Positions 1 to 8,703 of a DNA stretch of 46,922 bases are shown here, one piece after another; within the stretch, counting starts at the first letter, position 1; the number at the start of each line of letters is the position of its first letter. Origin of the DNA: an uncultured Eubacteriales bacterium. GTDB taxonomy: Bacteria > Bacillota > Clostridia > Oscillospirales > CAG-272. Location: contig CAJKPX010000015.1 of NCBI GenBank assembly GCA_905201895.1, positions 1 to 46,922 of the forward strand, read 5' to 3'. Position numbers and translations under genes: made by a program. A model generated the notes under the pieces. That model saw only the letters and a program-made list of their open reading frames with translations. It did not search any database and was not told where the DNA came from.

Positions 1-80
1 CCGCCGCTGCGCGGCGGCGCGGGAACAAGATCAAAAGACGCCGCAATCAGGCGAACCTGCCTTTTTTTTTGCGTCTTTTT
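1..80. other. Structured non-coding end region beside rep (possible origin or terminator)
   Basis: The first 179 bases hold no gene. A perfect 7-bp hairpin CCGCCGC-TGC-GCGGCGG occupies 1-17. A nested structure follows: AAAAGACGC (33-41) can pair with GCGTCTTTT (71-79), enclosing CAGG-CGAA-CCTG (48-59) and a nine-T run. Rolling-circle replicons often place hairpins of this kind at the double-strand origin, and this region lies directly downstream of the HUH initiator gene. The hairpin plus T-run could equally be a terminator for rep or for a rightward gene beyond the left edge. The sequence alone does not decide. Confidence 0.4.
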
Positions 81-179
81 TCTTTTTTTACCTTTTTTCC
101 CGAAACGCCGAAAAGCCCCTACGGCATTTTTGATTTCAAAATGCGGGGCAAGCCAAAATTTTATTCGATTGTAAAGAAG

Positions 180-1169
180 CTATGCAGCTCCGACAACGTC
201 GCATAGAAAGGCGAGCTCGTCGCTACGTTTCCAAAAATACGGCGGGTCAACAAATGACCAATCAATCGGCCCGTCGATCTCAATTGTAAAAGCATCATCA
301 TCCTGCGTTTGGGACCCATGAAACAAGCAACCGTATAGCAGGTAGGTCTTGCCCATATCCGCACGGCAGAACATCACATCTGTCTCGGTATCGACTATCA
401 TCGCGCACTCATCCGCAATATTTCTGCTGTAGATTGCTCTATGTCCGCCTTTTCCAAGATATTTGCTGATATATCCGACCGCGTGAGTATAGTCCTGACC
501 ACCCGGCTCGATCGCCTTGAATTCATTATTCCCCCACTTGTCGAAGAAGCTATTGCTGGTAAGGATCTCACGCCGACGTCGTTTCTTGGAATATTGAGCC
601 CGCGCATAAAAATACCCTGGCATAGCCATTCCGCTTGCTCTCTTGGGAATCTTAACAAGATAGTGATAATGCAAGCGACCGCCTTCCTCGCCCTCCTCAG
701 GGCATCCTTGATAGCGCCAGCCATACGTATACGTCAGGTTTTCAAGCGCCTTCTTAATACCCTTTTCAAAGGCATTCCTGGAGGTCTTCTTATCGTCATA
801 AGTAAACGTTACAAGATAATTATAGCCGTTCATATACGCTTTCTTCTTGAAGCGCTTCTGACGTTGAAAACGATTGAACTCACAGCGCCGACACTCCTCA
901 TCAATCCAAAGCGCGTCAACAGCGGTCTCGGCAAGTGCCTCAAATCGGGCATCGTTCATCAAAAGCAATTGGACATTCTCACGCAGCTCGTCGCCGAGGA
1001 GCCCACGAGAGGACACCTCCTCAAAAGCTTGATCAAAAAGTTTTTTCTCCGGGGATCGAGGAGCCCTTGGCTTCTTCTTCACTTTCGTTGGGGACTCCTC
1101 AGGCTCAAGCGGAATCTCACGCCCAACATACTGACCGTTCTTGCAGGTCACCTTCATCAACAATTCCAT
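180..1169 (-). CDS. rep: HUH rolling-circle replication initiator (Rep)
   Basis: A 329-residue protein with the three motifs of HUH-type rolling-circle initiators in the right order: a hydrophobic strand ending FTYDD (about 122-126), the metal-binding HxH in RLHYHYLV (H167, H169), and the nicking motif GYISKYLGK with Y233 and Y237 as candidate catalytic tyrosines. The expected role is to nick one strand at the origin and start rolling-circle replication, producing the circular single strand that filamentous phages package. The first 100 residues are basic and unassigned. ATG at 1169 is chosen because GAAAGG lies just upstream; longer readings have no ribosome binding site. It starts 13 bp after the ATPase gene and is the last gene of the leftward late block. 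Microvirus and plasmid Reps share these motifs, so the family is firm and the virus class is not. Confidence 0.85.
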   Translation of the reverse strand: MELLMKVTCKNGQYVGREIPLEPEESPTKVKKKPRAPRSPEKKLFDQAFEEVSSRGLLGDELRENVQLLLMNDARFEALAETAVDALWIDEECRRCEFNRFQRQKRFKKKAYMNGYNYLVTFTYDDKKTSRNAFEKGIKKALENLTYTYGWRYQGCPEEGEEGGRLHYHYLVKIPKRASGMAMPGYFYARAQYSKKRRRREILTSNSFFDKWGNNEFKAIEPGGQDYTHAVGYISKYLGKGGHRAIYSRNIADECAMIVDTETDVMFCRADMGKTYLLYGCLFHGSQTQDDDAFTIEIDGPIDWSFVDPPYFWKRSDELAFLCDVVGAA

Positions 1170-1182
1170 ATCATTTTTCCTT

Positions 1183-3516
1183 TCAAAAAGCAAACGGATC
1201 GTCATCCTCCACAGGAAATGAACCCGATCCTGTATCGTCAAAATCGGCGTCCTTATACTTGTCGAGGAGATCCTCGACATCTCGAACAAACTCTTCATGC
1301 TTGTCCGGTGCAACACGCTCCGAGAACATCCGATGCAGATCAATCACAAAGTAATCGTTCTGCATGAGCATCTCGTTATCGCTCATGCGCAAGCCCGCAT
1401 AGCAGGGATAGTCATTGATACCGACGTTAGTCTCCAACTGACGGCGCCGGAAGAAATCTGAATAGCAATCGGTCGAAAACCGATTTGCATAGATTTTCTT
1501 TGTCGCAAGATAATATTCATGCAGCTCGACCCCAGCAGTCGCGCTAGCATTCTGGCCGAAGTTACGCCCAGACTGCTTCTCAATCGTCAGTGTGAACACG
1601 CCATATCGGTTGTAATATTTCCAATAATAGCGCGAGAGCAGCGAGACAGCATTTCGCACCAGGAAGATCAAAAGAAAATTATCCTTGCGCACATTACGAA
1701 CCTTGTAATGCCAATCCATCATCGGCTCATAGACCCAATCATAGATCATATCGGAAATCACAAAGTTTGGCATCACAAGCTCGAGCGAGGAACATTCCGC
1801 GATCGTGAGAATGTCCATGTTATCGCGGAGCTCGGCGGGAACCTTCTCGGGCCGTTGCTCATCCGACCATTTGCGGATAAACGGCACGTTATCAACCATA
1901 GTCTGTGCATGACGGCACATCATGTCTGAATAGGCATAGTTATCGTTCTTTTGGTTACATTCCTTGGCATCTCGCTTCATGCCCTCTGTACCGTGTTGAT
2001 TCGGCCGGGACTTGCCCTTCTCGGTATCAATATAGATACCGAAGCCGAAGGAGCCCGCGTTGCGGTTATCCTTGACGATCGTCTTGCCGAGTCGCATAAT
2101 ATCCTGGTCCAGGATATGAGAGTATTTTTCATACTCCTTCTGCTTACGGGGATCGCGCTCAAAGAAATCCGAATCCCAAAGAGGAAAGCAATCCTTCTCG
2201 CCCTTGATCCGATCATCGGTGCGGATCGCATAGTTTGAAACAATATACTGTGCTGTTATATAGACAAAATAAGCCTTTCCGTATGTACGAAGGGTGTCAT
2301 AGATCGAAACAACCTTGAGCTCGTCACAACGGTCCGCGCCAAAGGTCTTGACGTCATAACCGAAAAGCTCCCCGTCCTTTTCCAGCTCATTGATCCAAAG
2401 GTCGATCGAGGGATTGTTATAAATCACATGAGCCTCGATCTGCTCATTGAGTGCCTTTTCAAAGCGCTGGATCGGAAAATTCGGAAATAAAAGGTCTTGA
2501 CGAAAAAGGATCTTCAAAGCCTCCCGGCGATAGACATTGACCATAGAAAGCGCGAGGTCCGTAAGCATCGTCGTTTTCTTGGTACCCATAGGGCCGCAAA
2601 TAAGCAGCACCAAGGGCAGCAGCTTTGCAAAGCCGCAGTTCATCGCCTCGCGATGCCGAAGCTCGTCCAGGCCCTTTCTCTGGCGGCTACGGTCAAACCA
2701 ATACCAAAACAGACCAATCCAGAACACCGCAGGCGCTCCCGAGAGCATCACGGCAAAGTCGATCACAAGCTTGACCAGGATCTGCAGCAGCTCCGGCGAG
2801 AAGAAGGTTGTCGGGTCCAGGAAGAACAGCGCAAGAAAATAGTAGTAAACCGCTACAAGCTCGACCACAAGAGTCACAACATTAAGATTACACAGCCAGA
2901 GAGCCGCGAGAATCCATTTGTAGGCGCGATTGCGCTTTTCACGGCCAAACACCCACAGAGAGCACAGAAAGCTCCACACAGGGTACAAGGCGTACCGATA
3001 GAGGGCTTTCAAGCCTCTAACGGAAAGCGTATCATACCCGGGGGCACGTTTGTTCGGTGAAAAGATAATCGACTCACCCAGGAGCTTGATGATGTAAACC
3101 AGCGGCAACGCGATCAGGAGGATGCGCGAGATATTAAACAATCCGTCACAAAGCCAGAGCATGAACATCTGCGCATTCTCTGCGTCGATCATGGCAAGAC
3201 CGAGCGCAATCACCTTCTCATAGAACGAATCAAAATCGAAGGTGACCACCTCGCGCCAGCCATTGTCGATCGGTGTCAATATCCCCGTGCCGACCTCAAG
3301 CTCCCATCCAAAATGATCGAGAATCTCGGGAAAAGTATTTCCGAACCAGAGCTTGAGGCTGTCCCAAAGCTCCTGCAGGCTCTGCCAAGCTCGCTCTACG
3401 CTGTATCGGTATCGGAAGATCAGGAGTGCCAGGGAGACAAGGCACAAGCCGATCAGAACGTAGTGTCGATAATCTATTTTCTTTTTCGTGCCTTCCAACC
3501 CGGCACCCCCTTTCAT
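1183..3516 (-). CDS. Membrane ATPase resembling Zot/pI filamentous-phage assembly protein
   Basis: About 777 residues. The N-terminal third carries several hydrophobic segments (the first near residues 13-35). A soluble region follows, opening with the P-loop-like GPMGTKKTT at about 308-316, preceded by a hydrophobic strand (LLPLVLLIC) as in P-loop NTPases. The glycine usually found before the lysine is replaced by lysine, which may weaken nucleotide binding. The C-terminus is acidic. Zot/pI proteins are inner-membrane ATPases that drive filamentous phage extrusion. The assignment rests on membrane plus P-loop architecture and on position next to an HUH Rep and a run of membrane proteins. An FtsK/VirD4-like coupling protein is the alternative. 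Start choice is open: ATG 3516 is almost fused to the preceding stop (TGAAATG), while TTG 3498 has a better ribosome binding site (AAAGGGGGTG). Confidence 0.5.
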   Translation of the reverse strand: MKGGAGLEGTKKKIDYRHYVLIGLCLVSLALLIFRYRYSVERAWQSLQELWDSLKLWFGNTFPEILDHFGWELEVGTGILTPIDNGWREVVTFDFDSFYEKVIALGLAMIDAENAQMFMLWLCDGLFNISRILLIALPLVYIIKLLGESIIFSPNKRAPGYDTLSVRGLKALYRYALYPVWSFLCSLWVFGREKRNRAYKWILAALWLCNLNVVTLVVELVAVYYYFLALFFLDPTTFFSPELLQILVKLVIDFAVMLSGAPAVFWIGLFWYWFDRSRQRKGLDELRHREAMNCGFAKLLPLVLLICGPMGTKKTTMLTDLALSMVNVYRREALKILFRQDLLFPNFPIQRFEKALNEQIEAHVIYNNPSIDLWINELEKDGELFGYDVKTFGADRCDELKVVSIYDTLRTYGKAYFVYITAQYIVSNYAIRTDDRIKGEKDCFPLWDSDFFERDPRKQKEYEKYSHILDQDIMRLGKTIVKDNRNAGSFGFGIYIDTEKGKSRPNQHGTEGMKRDAKECNQKNDNYAYSDMMCRHAQTMVDNVPFIRKWSDEQRPEKVPAELRDNMDILTIAECSSLELVMPNFVISDMIYDWVYEPMMDWHYKVRNVRKDNFLLIFLVRNAVSLLSRYYWKYYNRYGVFTLTIEKQSGRNFGQNASATAGVELHEYYLATKKIYANRFSTDCYSDFFRRRQLETNVGINDYPCYAGLRMSDNEMLMQNDYFVIDLHRMFSERVAPDKHEEFVRDVEDLLDKYKDADFDDTGSGSFPVEDDDPFAF

Positions 3517-3517
3517 T

Positions 3518-3607
3518 TCACAAGTGCGTCCACGTGTAGCCCACGTAGAGAACAATCAACACGCAAAAAACTGCGCAGATAATCTCGACGACGTATTGCT
3601 TTTTCAC
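3518..3607 (-). CDS. 29-residue single-pass membrane peptide
   Basis: Starting at a GTG that overlaps the previous stop codon (GTGA), this frame encodes a 29-residue peptide: a short basic N-terminus (KKQ), one hydrophobic segment of about 18 residues (VVEIICAVFCVLIVLYVG) and a short polar tail. It stops one base before the ATG of the ATPase gene. It fills an otherwise empty 86-bp space between two tightly packed genes. Small membrane peptides of about 30 residues (pVII, pIX) are virion tip proteins in M13-type phages, and this one sits in the structural block just before the assembly ATPase. No ribosome binding site is visible, so translation would have to be coupled to the upstream gene. 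Confidence 0.4.
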   Translation of the reverse strand: MKKQYVVEIICAVFCVLIVLYVGYTWTHL

Positions 3608-4890
3608 TGCTGCGTATAAGCATGACCCGCTTCGATCATTGCGGTAGGCGGTACAGACGTGCTACCGTCCGACAGACGCAGCTCAGCACCTTGATAGAAC
3701 ACATATTCAGAATACGTGCCGCCTTCAACAGCAGAAGATGTAAACTGATCATCAACGTTATAATCGGATGCAACGAACTTTGCCCAAGTCATACCAACCT
3801 CGAACGTGAAGGTAGCACCTTCGCAAGTAAAGGTTGCTGTCTGAATCGGTTTGGTTGTGGTATACGCCATGCCGGCAACAGGCAGTGATCCATAAGTCAC
3901 AACGTTTCCGTCGGTATCATAAAAGCGCTTATTCTGATAAAGAAGATCCCCACCGTCGATCGTAAGACCGTCCGGATCATACCCAAAGACAAAATCCTCG
4001 AAGCTCAACCATGCCTTGCAGGTAAAGGAAGCACCGTCGATCGTAAACGAAATATCGGAAGAAATCGTGGCATAGCTCTTACCATTCTCAGGAGCATCAT
4101 CAAAATCTGCACCCTTTACGATTCTGTTGTTATAAACAACGTAATAGTAAACATGCGAACAGCCGGGAACGTCATCCCAGGAAGTAAAATTGCCGACCAA
4201 CATAATACCGTCAATATAGATCGTAGTCATGATGTCTTCCGTCCCTTCATAAGCATCGAATACGTCACCGGCATAGTAAACGCCGCCGTCAACGATGGTA
4301 TCGCCGTATACAACTTTTTCCCCATTCAGCATCAGATAGCAAACGCCAACCTTAACGTAATAGCATTCATCGGATGCCTTTCCACACGAAAAAGGAGATC
4401 CCGTTGCAAGTGAGGTTTCAAGATAACTATCCCAAACGCCCGCACCTCGATAAATGGAACCATCAAAGTTATAGATCTTACCTGCAAACTCAAACGAGGA
4501 AAGATAATATAAATACTCAATATCCTGCGACACCAAAGTTGTCACATGAACAGGCTCGTCGTTTACAGAATCACAAATAGCAACTCCGTCAAAATACACA
4601 TAGTATTCATCCTTTGTGAGATTGGGGATCGTACCGGCATCAACTACCTCCGACCAAGTCAAGGACGTATCGCAGGCATATTTCTTGCCGTTGATCACAA
4701 CGCCCTCAACAGGTTCATCGGTTTCCGTTTCATCCGATCCGGTTGTTTCATCCGATCCGGTTGTTTCTGCTTCGATCGTGTTATCTTCCTTTTCGGAAGT
4801 GTTCTTTTTGGGGCCGACAATTTCCACAACCAGCGTCAAGATCAGGCAGGATGCGAAAAAAATCACCAGAAATTTAACAAATTTTGACAT
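3604..4890 (-). CDS. Membrane-anchored surface protein with about five copies of one repeated domain
   Basis: 428 residues. An N-terminal anchor (about 4-25) is followed by an acidic Thr/Ser/Glu linker with the short repeat TTGSDE, then roughly five copies of one domain (about 64-131, 132-207, 222-275, 278-345, 351-426). Each copy begins with a strand such as FTIDGASFTC or VINGKKYAC, has an aromatic turn such as TWxxF, a tyrosine-rich strand, a D-G turn and ends near AG.xY. The same domain appears once in the next gene upstream (4921-5337). An exported, probably host-facing role is inferred: repeated beta domains on a stalk suit an adsorption or virion tip protein. I do not recognise the family. 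ATG 4890 has an AAAGAAAGGA site. The gene overlaps the small membrane peptide by 4 bp. Confidence 0.7.
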   Translation of the reverse strand: MSKFVKFLVIFFASCLILTLVVEIVGPKKNTSEKEDNTIEAETTGSDETTGSDETETDEPVEGVVINGKKYACDTSLTWSEVVDAGTIPNLTKDEYYVYFDGVAICDSVNDEPVHVTTLVSQDIEYLYYLSSFEFAGKIYNFDGSIYRGAGVWDSYLETSLATGSPFSCGKASDECYYVKVGVCYLMLNGEKVVYGDTIVDGGVYYAGDVFDAYEGTEDIMTTIYIDGIMLVGNFTSWDDVPGCSHVYYYVVYNNRIVKGADFDDAPENGKSYATISSDISFTIDGASFTCKAWLSFEDFVFGYDPDGLTIDGGDLLYQNKRFYDTDGNVVTYGSLPVAGMAYTTTKPIQTATFTCEGATFTFEVGMTWAKFVASDYNVDDQFTSSAVEGGTYSEYVFYQGAELRLSDGSTSVPPTAMIEAGHAYTQQ

Positions 4891-4920
4891 ATCTTTTTCC
4901 TTTCTTTTTTTGTTTGTTTG

Positions 4921-5337
4921 TCATGCGACCGTATAGTCGCATCCGTCTTCAATCAGATCATACACCGTAAAGCCAAGATTCGTCTCTGGGTGACGGATCG
5001 GAATACCATAATACATGAGATCGTCGATTTGAGAGCCATCCGAAGCAGGATTGATCACGATGCAATTACTTGTGTAATACTTAGAGCGCATGAATTCCTC
5101 CCAGGTCATACCGATCTCAAAGAAGAATTCCTGTCCCTCAATTGTAAATCGACCAAGTACAACAGGTGCGTCCGTTCGCGCATCTGTTGCCGCATCCGTT
5201 GCATCCTCACTCTCGGTCATCTGCTCACTCGAAAAAATCGTTCCGCCTGCATCTTCATGATAAAAAACAAGCGCAAATGTGAGCAATACGCTCAAAGCGA
5301 GGATCGCAAGAATAAGCTTTGTGATTTTTGGAGTCAT
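4921..5337 (-). CDS. Membrane-anchored protein with one copy of the repeated surface domain
   Basis: 138 residues: a hydrophobic N-terminal segment (about 7-26), an acidic Asp/Thr/Glu linker and a single C-terminal domain. That domain (strand FTIEGQEFFFEI, then GMTWEEFMRS, an N-x-I strand and a final Y-x-V) matches the last repeat of the 428-residue neighbour, which reads FTCEGATFTFEV then GMTWAKFVAS. The start overlaps the stop of the 906-residue gene by 4 bp (ATGA) and has a strong GAAAGGAG site. The pair looks like a duplication series of one extracellular domain, with this copy as the one-domain member. Function unknown; a minor virion or receptor-binding protein is inferred from context. 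Confidence 0.65.
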   Translation of the reverse strand: MTPKITKLILAILALSVLLTFALVFYHEDAGGTIFSSEQMTESEDATDAATDARTDAPVVLGRFTIEGQEFFFEIGMTWEEFMRSKYYTSNCIVINPASDGSQIDDLMYYGIPIRHPETNLGFTVYDLIEDGCDYTVA

Positions 5338-8054
5338 TTCTTTTCTCCTTTCTTTGCAGAAGCAGGCTTCACACCCGTTTCGCGGTAGGTTCGCTCAAGA
5401 GCGGCATTAAGAAGATCATCCATTTCACGTTTTTTACGATCCGCTTCGCGAGCTGCCCGATGCTTACGCTCGTGATCTTCAGCTCGACGAGCCTCCTCTG
5501 CATCCTTGCGTTTAGCAGCATTCTCTTGACGTTCATCAACACGTTTTCTGAGCTTATTACTCAATTTGCGATCCGAATCGCGTTGACGTTCAACCTCACG
5601 TTTTCGATTCGCATCATGAGCTCGCTCTTTCTTTGTAAATTCGTAAGTTTCCGCACGTCTCGACTCATCACGAGATTTTCGATCTTCATCACGAATTTTC
5701 AGCTCCCAGGAAAGCGTACGATCTTCATCGCGTCGTTTTTCTTCTCGATCCTTTCGTTTTTCTTCTCGATCCTTTCGTTTTTCTTCACGAGCTTTCAAGA
5801 ACCAAGTTGCTTCGCGATCTTCGTCGTGTTGTCTGTCAGTAACTCTTCTACGAGTACGATCATAATTCCGATCCTCATCATGTTGATTATCCACTACACG
5901 CTTGCGACCAGAATCATATTCCCTTTCGCGATTCGTAGATTCACGATCTGCATCACGCTGCCGATCAACCTCGCGCTTTCGTTTGCGGTCATAAGACTTT
6001 TCCCGGGCAGAAAAGATGCTCGAAATGCCCTTCGTGATACCGCCGAAGATCTTACCAAGTATTCCAAAGACCCAACCAAACAGAGGACCAAGGATCGGAG
6101 CCGCAAGAGAGAACAAAAACGCTGCGACAAGCAGGCCACCAACGATCATAAGAGCCTTCGCCCAACCTTTGAGAGAATCCCAACCAAGGCCGTCATCCGG
6201 ATTTTCGGGAAGCCCGGGCTTTGAATCAGGGTGATCTGCGGGTGGCAAATCTCCCGTGATGTCAACAGGCGAGCAGATCGCAGAAACCGATTTCATCGTA
6301 CCTTGCATATCTCGGAAGGTAAACTCCAGGATATCAAAGTCGTCAAAGATCGTACGCTCGAAGTAATAGTGATTGCCCGAATATTTTATATTACTTAGAA
6401 CATTCGGTCCATCATAACAGATAATCGGATCAGTAAAATAATCCGTCTTTGCAAAATGCATCAAATACACCGTCGAGCCTACAACACCATTCGTCAAGTC
6501 GGTTTTGATATTCTCGCTGGTGGCATACTTCAAAAGCGCGTCCGCTTCCTTCACTCCAACATAATACTTGTTTGCAATCGCAGTTTCCTCGATTGCATCA
6601 AGGTTTGACCCAAAGCTTTCAAAGAAAGACGGATCCACACGTTGGAGCCATTCAACGTTAGCGATCTCGTCACGAGAGTCTTTCAGGAACCAACCAAGGA
6701 AAGGATGCACCTGCGAATAATCGTATCGGGTGAATTGCATAGGCTTCTCGCCTGCGGTAATTTCGTAAGGATTGTAGCCAAGTATGCGACCGGAATCTGC
6801 TCCAAGTTTCGAAGAAACAGACATGCAGCCCGCTTTATTTTCATCAAAGAAAGTGAGAATATCACTCGCAGCGATGCCTTCTAAAGAAGATTCAAACAAA
6901 GCGGCGGAATACCGAATATCTCTATCAATAGAAATAGTTCCCTTAGTTCCGTCAGCTCCAGACACAAAAAAGTCCAAACCAAAACCGTAATCAGCATAGT
7001 AAGTGACATGTGTTTCGCCAAAGAAATGATCAGCCCGTTCAATAGCAACATTCTGGGAAATAAAAGAGAATTCCAAATTACTTGTACTTGTAGCAATTGG
7101 ACTATGATACAAATAACCATTTTTCTTAATTTCTCCATTAACAGTCTGATAAACCTCATCACTGTCCGTCACAATGCCGTTAAGCTTGTACTCATTGTAA
7201 GAGCCCTTTACGGAATAGAGGCCTCGGAGGTCCTCGTCGCCATCCCAATTGCCATACTTTTTGAGATAGTAATTCGGGATCGCGAAGTAAACGCCGCTGA
7301 TTTCGTACTTCCAGCCCTCGCCCTTGTCGCTTGTATCACTCAGCCAGCTCGTTGGATGCAGCTCGATCGGGATCGTTTCAAAGCGTTCGTATCTCATTTT
7401 CAATGAGTCATTGGATTGATCTCGCTTTGCATTAAAACCGGCATTAAAGCCTTGAAACGCAAACCAAGTGGAAATATCATACTCTTTCGGAGACGTTTTT
7501 CCTTGAAACTGCATCTCGATCCCGGTCGTGTAATACACACGCTCATTAGAACTCATCGCTTTCAAAAGGGCAAAATCGGTTGACGCAAAATTGACCTTAT
7601 ACTTATAAAGCGTATGATCATTCGAAAAGCTCACAAGCTTCAGCGGATATTTTGCAACCTCCGACTTTGTTCCATTCGATCGCTTCACCTGCAGCCCAAT
7701 CCGATTATTCGTGGTTGAGGTCAAGGGAACGCCGGAAGGATTATAAATATAGACATACAGTCCATAATAATCCCAGACTTCCTTCTTGGCATCAAAACCA
7801 AATTCGATCAATCGAATCAAAGAGAGGTATTGGCTGCCATCGTCAGTCCGCATCGTTTCGTCCAGGATCAGTGCATCAAACTCATCCTTATCCAAAAGCT
7901 CCTCAAGATCATCGACCACGTAAGACGAATCGAGATCAACGTATTTTCCCGTCACAGTTGCCGCCGACGCCGAAAAGCCAAACAAGGTAGGAAGGACGCA
8001 CAGGATCACAAGAACCAAACAAACGATCCGAGACGTTAAGAAACGTTTTTTCAT
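5334..8054 (-). CDS. Large exported protein with C-terminal membrane anchor and highly charged tail
   Basis: 906 residues. It has a signal peptide (basic KKR, hydrophobic core, FSASAA cleavage-like end), then about 590 residues predicted extracellular and rich in aromatic and polar residues. A hydrophobic block (about 625-685) contains at least two membrane segments. The last 220 residues are extremely charged, with repeats such as RKREVDRQRDADRE and DREEKRK, likely a single long ER/K-type helix in the cytoplasm. A 21-bp tandem repeat (about 5738-5790) encodes part of the tail. The layout of secreted ectodomain, C-terminal anchor and position just before the minor proteins recalls the filamentous phage adsorption protein pIII, but the charged tail has no counterpart there that I know of. 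ATG 8054 is chosen over an upstream frame because GAGGTG lies 6 bp before it and a signal peptide follows at once. Confidence 0.65.
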   Translation of the reverse strand: MKKRFLTSRIVCLVLVILCVLPTLFGFSASAATVTGKYVDLDSSYVVDDLEELLDKDEFDALILDETMRTDDGSQYLSLIRLIEFGFDAKKEVWDYYGLYVYIYNPSGVPLTSTTNNRIGLQVKRSNGTKSEVAKYPLKLVSFSNDHTLYKYKVNFASTDFALLKAMSSNERVYYTTGIEMQFQGKTSPKEYDISTWFAFQGFNAGFNAKRDQSNDSLKMRYERFETIPIELHPTSWLSDTSDKGEGWKYEISGVYFAIPNYYLKKYGNWDGDEDLRGLYSVKGSYNEYKLNGIVTDSDEVYQTVNGEIKKNGYLYHSPIATSTSNLEFSFISQNVAIERADHFFGETHVTYYADYGFGLDFFVSGADGTKGTISIDRDIRYSAALFESSLEGIAASDILTFFDENKAGCMSVSSKLGADSGRILGYNPYEITAGEKPMQFTRYDYSQVHPFLGWFLKDSRDEIANVEWLQRVDPSFFESFGSNLDAIEETAIANKYYVGVKEADALLKYATSENIKTDLTNGVVGSTVYLMHFAKTDYFTDPIICYDGPNVLSNIKYSGNHYYFERTIFDDFDILEFTFRDMQGTMKSVSAICSPVDITGDLPPADHPDSKPGLPENPDDGLGWDSLKGWAKALMIVGGLLVAAFLFSLAAPILGPLFGWVFGILGKIFGGITKGISSIFSAREKSYDRKRKREVDRQRDADRESTNREREYDSGRKRVVDNQHDEDRNYDRTRRRVTDRQHDEDREATWFLKAREEKRKDREEKRKDREEKRRDEDRTLSWELKIRDEDRKSRDESRRAETYEFTKKERAHDANRKREVERQRDSDRKLSNKLRKRVDERQENAAKRKDAEEARRAEDHERKHRAAREADRKKREMDDLLNAALERTYRETGVKPASAKKGEKK

Positions 8055-8064
8055 TTGTGTCACC

Positions 8065-8649
8065 TCACTTTTGAGCAAGCGTGAAGACAACCTCCTGCGC
8101 CACAAGAACCTTCATTGTCTCATACGATTCGGAGCAATTCTCCCAATCGCCTTGTGCAACGATGAAATAAAGCGTAAAGCCGTCGGTGTAATCCGGCGTC
8201 TTAAAAATCACTTTATTCGAATAAAGATTGCCACGGTTCAAGAGATACGTTGTCGAAAAATCAGATCCGGTATAATAGCAAAACGCGGGATGAATCCCAT
8301 AGTACGGCGTATCAATACCGCTACCAATGATCCAACTCAGTTCATACGTGGTATTAGGCTCAAGCCCATCCACTCCGAACATAAATTGAATCATACCGGT
8401 ATCCTCCCTGCGCCGACACATCACCGTCGCGTCATGATTCGTAGCAACAACGTCACCCGAATGATCCGGGAGCGTTTCCGCCTCGCCGGTTTCGGTCTCA
8501 ACAGCCATTGTATCGGTTTCGGTTGGAATATTCACTTTTTCGCTTGATCCGGTCCTACCCTTGGTAACAGCAACCGAAATCAAAGTAACGGAAAGACAAA
8601 GAACGAGAAGGAGCAAAAGCGGTTTAATAAACACCGATTGTTTTAACAT
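8065..8649 (-). CDS. Exported or membrane-anchored protein of unknown function
   Basis: 194 residues. An N-terminal hydrophobic helix (about 9-29, preceded by a lysine) is followed by an acidic Glu/Thr linker and a C-terminal beta-rich domain of about 120 residues with many aromatics. The strand pattern around YELSWIIGSG and FTLYFIVAQGDW looks like a jelly-roll or carbohydrate-binding fold, but no family is recognised. The same plan, short anchor then acidic linker then extracellular domain, recurs in the two repeated-domain proteins of this block, so it is probably also a virion or surface component. ATG 8649 has a strong GAAAGGAG site. Its stop lies 10 bp before the 906-residue gene. Confidence 0.6.
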   Translation of the reverse strand: MLKQSVFIKPLLLLLVLCLSVTLISVAVTKGRTGSSEKVNIPTETDTMAVETETGEAETLPDHSGDVVATNHDATVMCRRREDTGMIQFMFGVDGLEPNTTYELSWIIGSGIDTPYYGIHPAFCYYTGSDFSTTYLLNRGNLYSNKVIFKTPDYTDGFTLYFIVAQGDWENCSESYETMKVLVAQEVVFTLAQK

Positions 8650-8665
8650 GTTTTTCTCCTTTCGG

Positions 8666-8696
8666 GGGAACCGAGGACAACACGCCCCCGGTTCCC
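8666..8696 (-). terminator. Intergenic hairpin after the first late gene
   Basis: GGGAACCG (8666-8673) and CGGTTCCC (8689-8696) form an 8-bp stem with a 15-base loop between the 180-residue and 194-residue genes. There is no T-run on the leftward transcript, so it is more likely an attenuator or mRNA-stabilising structure than a full terminator. In M13-type phages a terminator after the major coat gene sets coat abundance; the parallel is only suggestive. Confidence 0.4.
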
Positions 8697-8703
8697 ATGC
8701 AAA

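Noticed and set aside
441..1367. Plus-strand open frame of 308 codons
   Set aside because: Antisense to rep and its upstream gene; no start signal, and rep has all HUH motifs.
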